Below, piece after piece: positions 61,901-64,000 of a stretch of 64,000 bases of DNA. The translations under genes were made by a program, and so were the position numbers. The stretch is from positions 179,310,756-179,374,755 of the forward strand of contig CM054063.1 of the NCBI GenBank assembly GCA_028641055.1. Reading direction: 5' to 3'. Positions within the stretch are counted from its first letter, which is position 1. Every line of letters begins with the position of its first letter. The notes under the pieces were generated by a model that saw only the letters and a program-made list of their open reading frames with translations, made no database searches and was not told where the DNA came from. This DNA comes from Alopecurus myosuroides. Lineage: Eukaryota > Streptophyta > Magnoliopsida > Poales > Poaceae.

Positions 61901-62615
61901 GACCCCGAAATTCTTGAAGTACTTTAACACACCGATAATCTGGGATCAGTCTGATCATCCCGGAAATATCCCTGAACCCGGCACACAAGCTCTTGTTGTA
62001 AGCCCTATTGTTCAAAACACTAGGCTAAGAAGAGTGCTGATGGATGGAGGATCCAGCATCAATATAATGTATCTGGATACACTGAAGCACTTGAAGATCT
62101 CCGAGTCCCAGCTCAACTACAGCAATATATGCTTCCATGGCATTGTTCCTGGCAGGCAAGCACGATCCCTAGGAGAAATTTCCCTAGATGTCACCTTCGG
62201 AGATAAAGATCACTTCCGGCAGGAAAAAGTATCCTTCGAAGTAGTGCCGTTCGAGAGCGTGTATCACGCAATACTCGGACGTCCGGCTTTCGCCAAATTT
62301 ATGGCAAGATCTTGCTATATCTACAACAAGCTGAAGATGCCAGGACCCAAAGGAGGAGTAATCACCATTGCCGGTGATTTCAAGCTGGCAAACGAGTTGG
62401 AGAAAGAAAACGCCCTTTGCGCTCAGAGAGTTATAGCAAAGGAGGAACTGAAGGAGTTAGCCAAGGAGGTATCGCCGAAAGAAATGCCGGCAGGAAAAGA
62501 AACTCGGAAGCCAACAGATAGCTTTAAGGCGTCCGAGAATACAAGACAGGTAATCCTAGATCCCAAAGATCCGACAAAATTCGTCGTCGTAGGGACTGGG
62601 ATGACTGACAAATAG
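58918..62615 (+). CDS. gag-pro: Gag-protease of the Tat/Retand-type element
   Basis: One open frame ends in TAG at 62613-62615. It is already open inside the LTR (ATGs at 58918, 58933 and 58948) and through the PBS; a first ATG after the PBS lies near 59180, so the true start is uncertain. Order: a long acidic/Glu-rich N-terminal part, a Gln-rich helix (about 59970-60050), and a basic Arg/Ser/Asp stretch (RSRTPPKDKERHRSRT). Next is the retrotransposon gag core (GSTNPDTWLSDYYTAVQ, AVKFLPLMLLDGARDWINGL, FTQHFRGTY), then a degenerate knuckle (CVHHSQFGKPTHTNAQC), and a retropepsin (RRVLMDGGSSINIMY, Asp at 62043; then HAILGRP). The DGGS variant is usual in plant Tat proteases. Gag builds the particle; the protease cleaves the polyprotein. 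Confidence 0.85.
58960..58976 (+). other. Primer-binding site of the Tat/Retand-type element
   Basis: TGGCGCCCACCGTGGGG lies two bases after the LTR. This is a common site of plant Tat-group elements; I am not certain which tRNA it pairs with. Confidence 0.75.
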
Positions 62616-63611
62616 GAAGGCGAGCTCATCAAGTTCCTCCGTGAGAACTGGGATATTTTTGCCTGGTGTCCATCTGACATGCCAGGCGTACCCAGGGAAC
62701 TTGCTGAGCACCAACTCAAGGTTATTCCCGGATCAAAACCCGTCAAACAAGGTCTCCGTCGATTTGACGGAAGAAGACGGAAGGCTATTGGCAAGGAAAT
62801 TATCCGGCTTTTAGCAGCGGATTTCATCAAGGAAGTAATCCATACTGATTGGTCCGCAAATCCGGTATTAGTGTCGAAGAAAGACACCACTGCTCTTAGA
62901 ATGTGTATAGATTACACAGGATTGAACAAGTTGTGTCCGAAAGATAGGTTCGCGTTACCGCGAATCGATCAAATAATAGATGCCACTGCAGGCTCCAAGC
63001 TTTTATGCTTTTTGGATGCATACTCCGGGTACCACCAAATACGCATGAAAAAGGAAGATCAAATCAAGACTTCTTTTATAACCCCGTATGGGACGTACTA
63101 TTACATAACCATGCCTTTTGGCCTGAAGAACGCAGGTGCAACCTACCAGCGCTGCATGCAACGCTGTTTGCATAGTCAAATTGGCAGAAACGTTCATGTT
63201 TACGTGGACGATATTGCCGTCGTAACCAAGGAAAAAGATACACTCCTTGAGGATTTGCGAGAAACTTTTGAAAACTTGCGCACTTACAAGATGAAGTTGA
63301 ATCCATCTAAGTGCGTATTCGGGGTTCCCTCAGGAAAACTTCTGGGTTTCATTGTTTCCCACAGAGGAATAGAAGTTAACCCGGAAAAGATCAAGGCAAT
63401 CTTGAACATCTCAAAACCTACATGTGTAAAAGATGTCCAAAGATTGACGGGTTCCGCTGCAGCCGTCAGCAGATTTATCAGTTGGCTGGGGGCTAAAACC
63501 TTACCACTCTACAAGTTGCTGAAAAAATTCGACAAAGTCAAGTGGATTGCGGAAGCCTGGGAACGTCTAGAAAGTTATGTACCTTTCCGTACTAAGTTCA
63601 ATTCTATGTAA
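62616..63611 (+). CDS. Reverse transcriptase, cut after the RT domain
   Basis: In the same frame as gag-protease, straight after its TAG. Motifs in order: REHLK-type linker (FAWCPSDMPGVPRELAEHQL), DFIKEVIHTDWSANPVLVSK, RMCIDYTGLNKLCPKD, FLDAYSGYHQI, FITPYGTYYYITMPFGLKNAGATYQ, YVDD (63201-63212), SKCVFG, LLGFIVSHRGIEVNPEKI, then the connection (LPLYKLLKK). RNase H should follow, but the frame runs into an unrelated short tail and stops at 63611. Past it lies AT-rich spacer (about 63612-64000). A deletion removing RNase H and integrase is likely. It copies RNA into DNA in an active element; this copy is defective. Confidence 0.85.
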   Translation, partial: EGELIKFLRENWDIFAWCPSDMPGVPRELAEHQLKVIPGSKPVKQGLRRFDGRRRKAIGKEIIRLLAADFIKEVIHTDWSANPVLVSKKDTTALRMCIDYTGLNKLCPKDRFALPRIDQIIDATAGSKLLCFLDAYSGYHQIRMKKEDQIKTSFITPYGTYYYITMPFGLKNAGATYQRCMQRCLHSQIGRNVHVYVDDIAVVTKEKDTLLEDLRETFENLRTYKMKLNPSKCVFGVPSGKLLGFIVSHRGIEVNPEKIKAILNISKPTCVKDVQRLTGSAAAVSRFISWLGAKTLPLYKLLKKFDKVKWIAEAWERLESYVPFRTKFNSM

Positions 63612-64000
63612 ACATCTTTTGAGATCATGAAATAAAGTTGTCGGAATGCTGTCATCCATATTCTTTATAAGTGTAAAGTGCTTCCGCCTCATCTATTTCC
63701 CAATGATCTTACAAATTGCTCAACGTTAACCCGAATTGTGCTTGCGTACTCGGCGTTACAAAACTGAATGATTTTTCAGCCTATTAACGGCTAAGGGAAA
63801 CTTGAATTGCCTGTGTGCCCAAGTTTCACTTAAAACTTTCCTTGAATTCTCTAAGTCTTATCTGATTGTGTGTGTGTTGGGTTACTGGAACTAGTTAGTA
63901 AAAATGCCTTTAGCATGATCCATGTTTCCGAGTTTCAAAACTGCTTGGTTCGTCCCCAGTTACTCGGCATGAAGATTCATATTGCTATTTGAGCCATTTC
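63612..64000 (+). other. Non-coding spacer of the Tat/Retand-type element
   Basis: No gene. Contains ctcggcgttacaaaactgaatg and cctattaacggctaagg, of the kind found in the 3' spacer of Tat-group elements. Continues beyond the window. Confidence 0.5.

Larger units (their letters stand above)
58398..64000 (+). mobile_element. Tat/Retand-type Gypsy element, incomplete at the window edge
   Basis: Inserted into the LARD 5' LTR. LTR, primer-binding site, gag-protease, RT, then non-coding spacer. No RNase H or integrase is seen before 64000. Preceding bases AACAT (58393-58397) should be the target duplication. Confidence 0.85.

Noticed and set aside
1..64000. CRISPR array, rRNA or tRNA genes, bacterial-type operons
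   Set aside because: None seen. tRNA-like matches are short primer-binding sites of retroelements, and the repeat structure is that of plant transposons.

Overview
The window looks like a repeat-dominated piece of a grass nuclear genome, most likely Triticeae (wheat, barley, rye or a relative). It is almost entirely nested retrotransposons, with one small genic island. The evidence is the BARE/Angela-type Copia LTRs, an Athila-type non-autonomous element ending in TGATACGTC, a Stowaway MITE, LARD-like elements with very long TGTCACACC LTRs, and a GC-rich single-exon F-box gene. Species and family names are inferred by eye; no database was searched.

Layout. 1-701 is unassigned decayed sequence. 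702-5340 is a 4.6 kb solo LTR. 5341-12021 is the genic island: a 121-bp-spaced repeat, a frameshifted B3-domain pseudogene (minus), a Stowaway MITE, a LINE scrap and an intact F-box gene (minus, 10423-11724). 12022-14826 is the 3' half of a LINE (minus). 14827-42032 is an old BARE/Angela-like Copia element. It was inserted into the LINE and is itself split by (i) a complete non-autonomous Athila-like element on the minus strand (16617-23951, TSD AGCGG), (ii) a complete Sirevirus-type Copia element (24890-36779, TSD GTAAT), and (iii) a Mutator-type MITE (38738-39484, 9-bp TSD). 42033-44673 is an Athila-like fragment with an ORF-1-type gene. From 44674 to past the window end lies a minus-strand LARD-like Gypsy element with about 6 kb LTRs. 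It carries a Copia solo LTR (51862-53191, TSD TCACC), and its 5' LTR is split at 58398 by a Tat/Retand-type Gypsy element that runs off the window.

How the parts act. Only the F-box gene looks like a functional host gene. None of the retroelements is intact, but several carry gene-like structures outside gag-pol. The Sirevirus has a third ORF with an apparent internal TATA box, an intron, and an array of CCGGAAATTTCCGG-like palindromes also present in its LTRs. The LARD-like LTRs contain a small coding unit with matching splice phases and a last exon of identical length in two diverged copies. The LARD internal region carries an antisense membrane-protein ORF with its own TATA box. These three are the best candidates for undescribed biology here. 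Much of the other decay is nonsense codons and short frameshifts; several of the nonsense codons could be C-to-T changes, as expected for methylated repeats.
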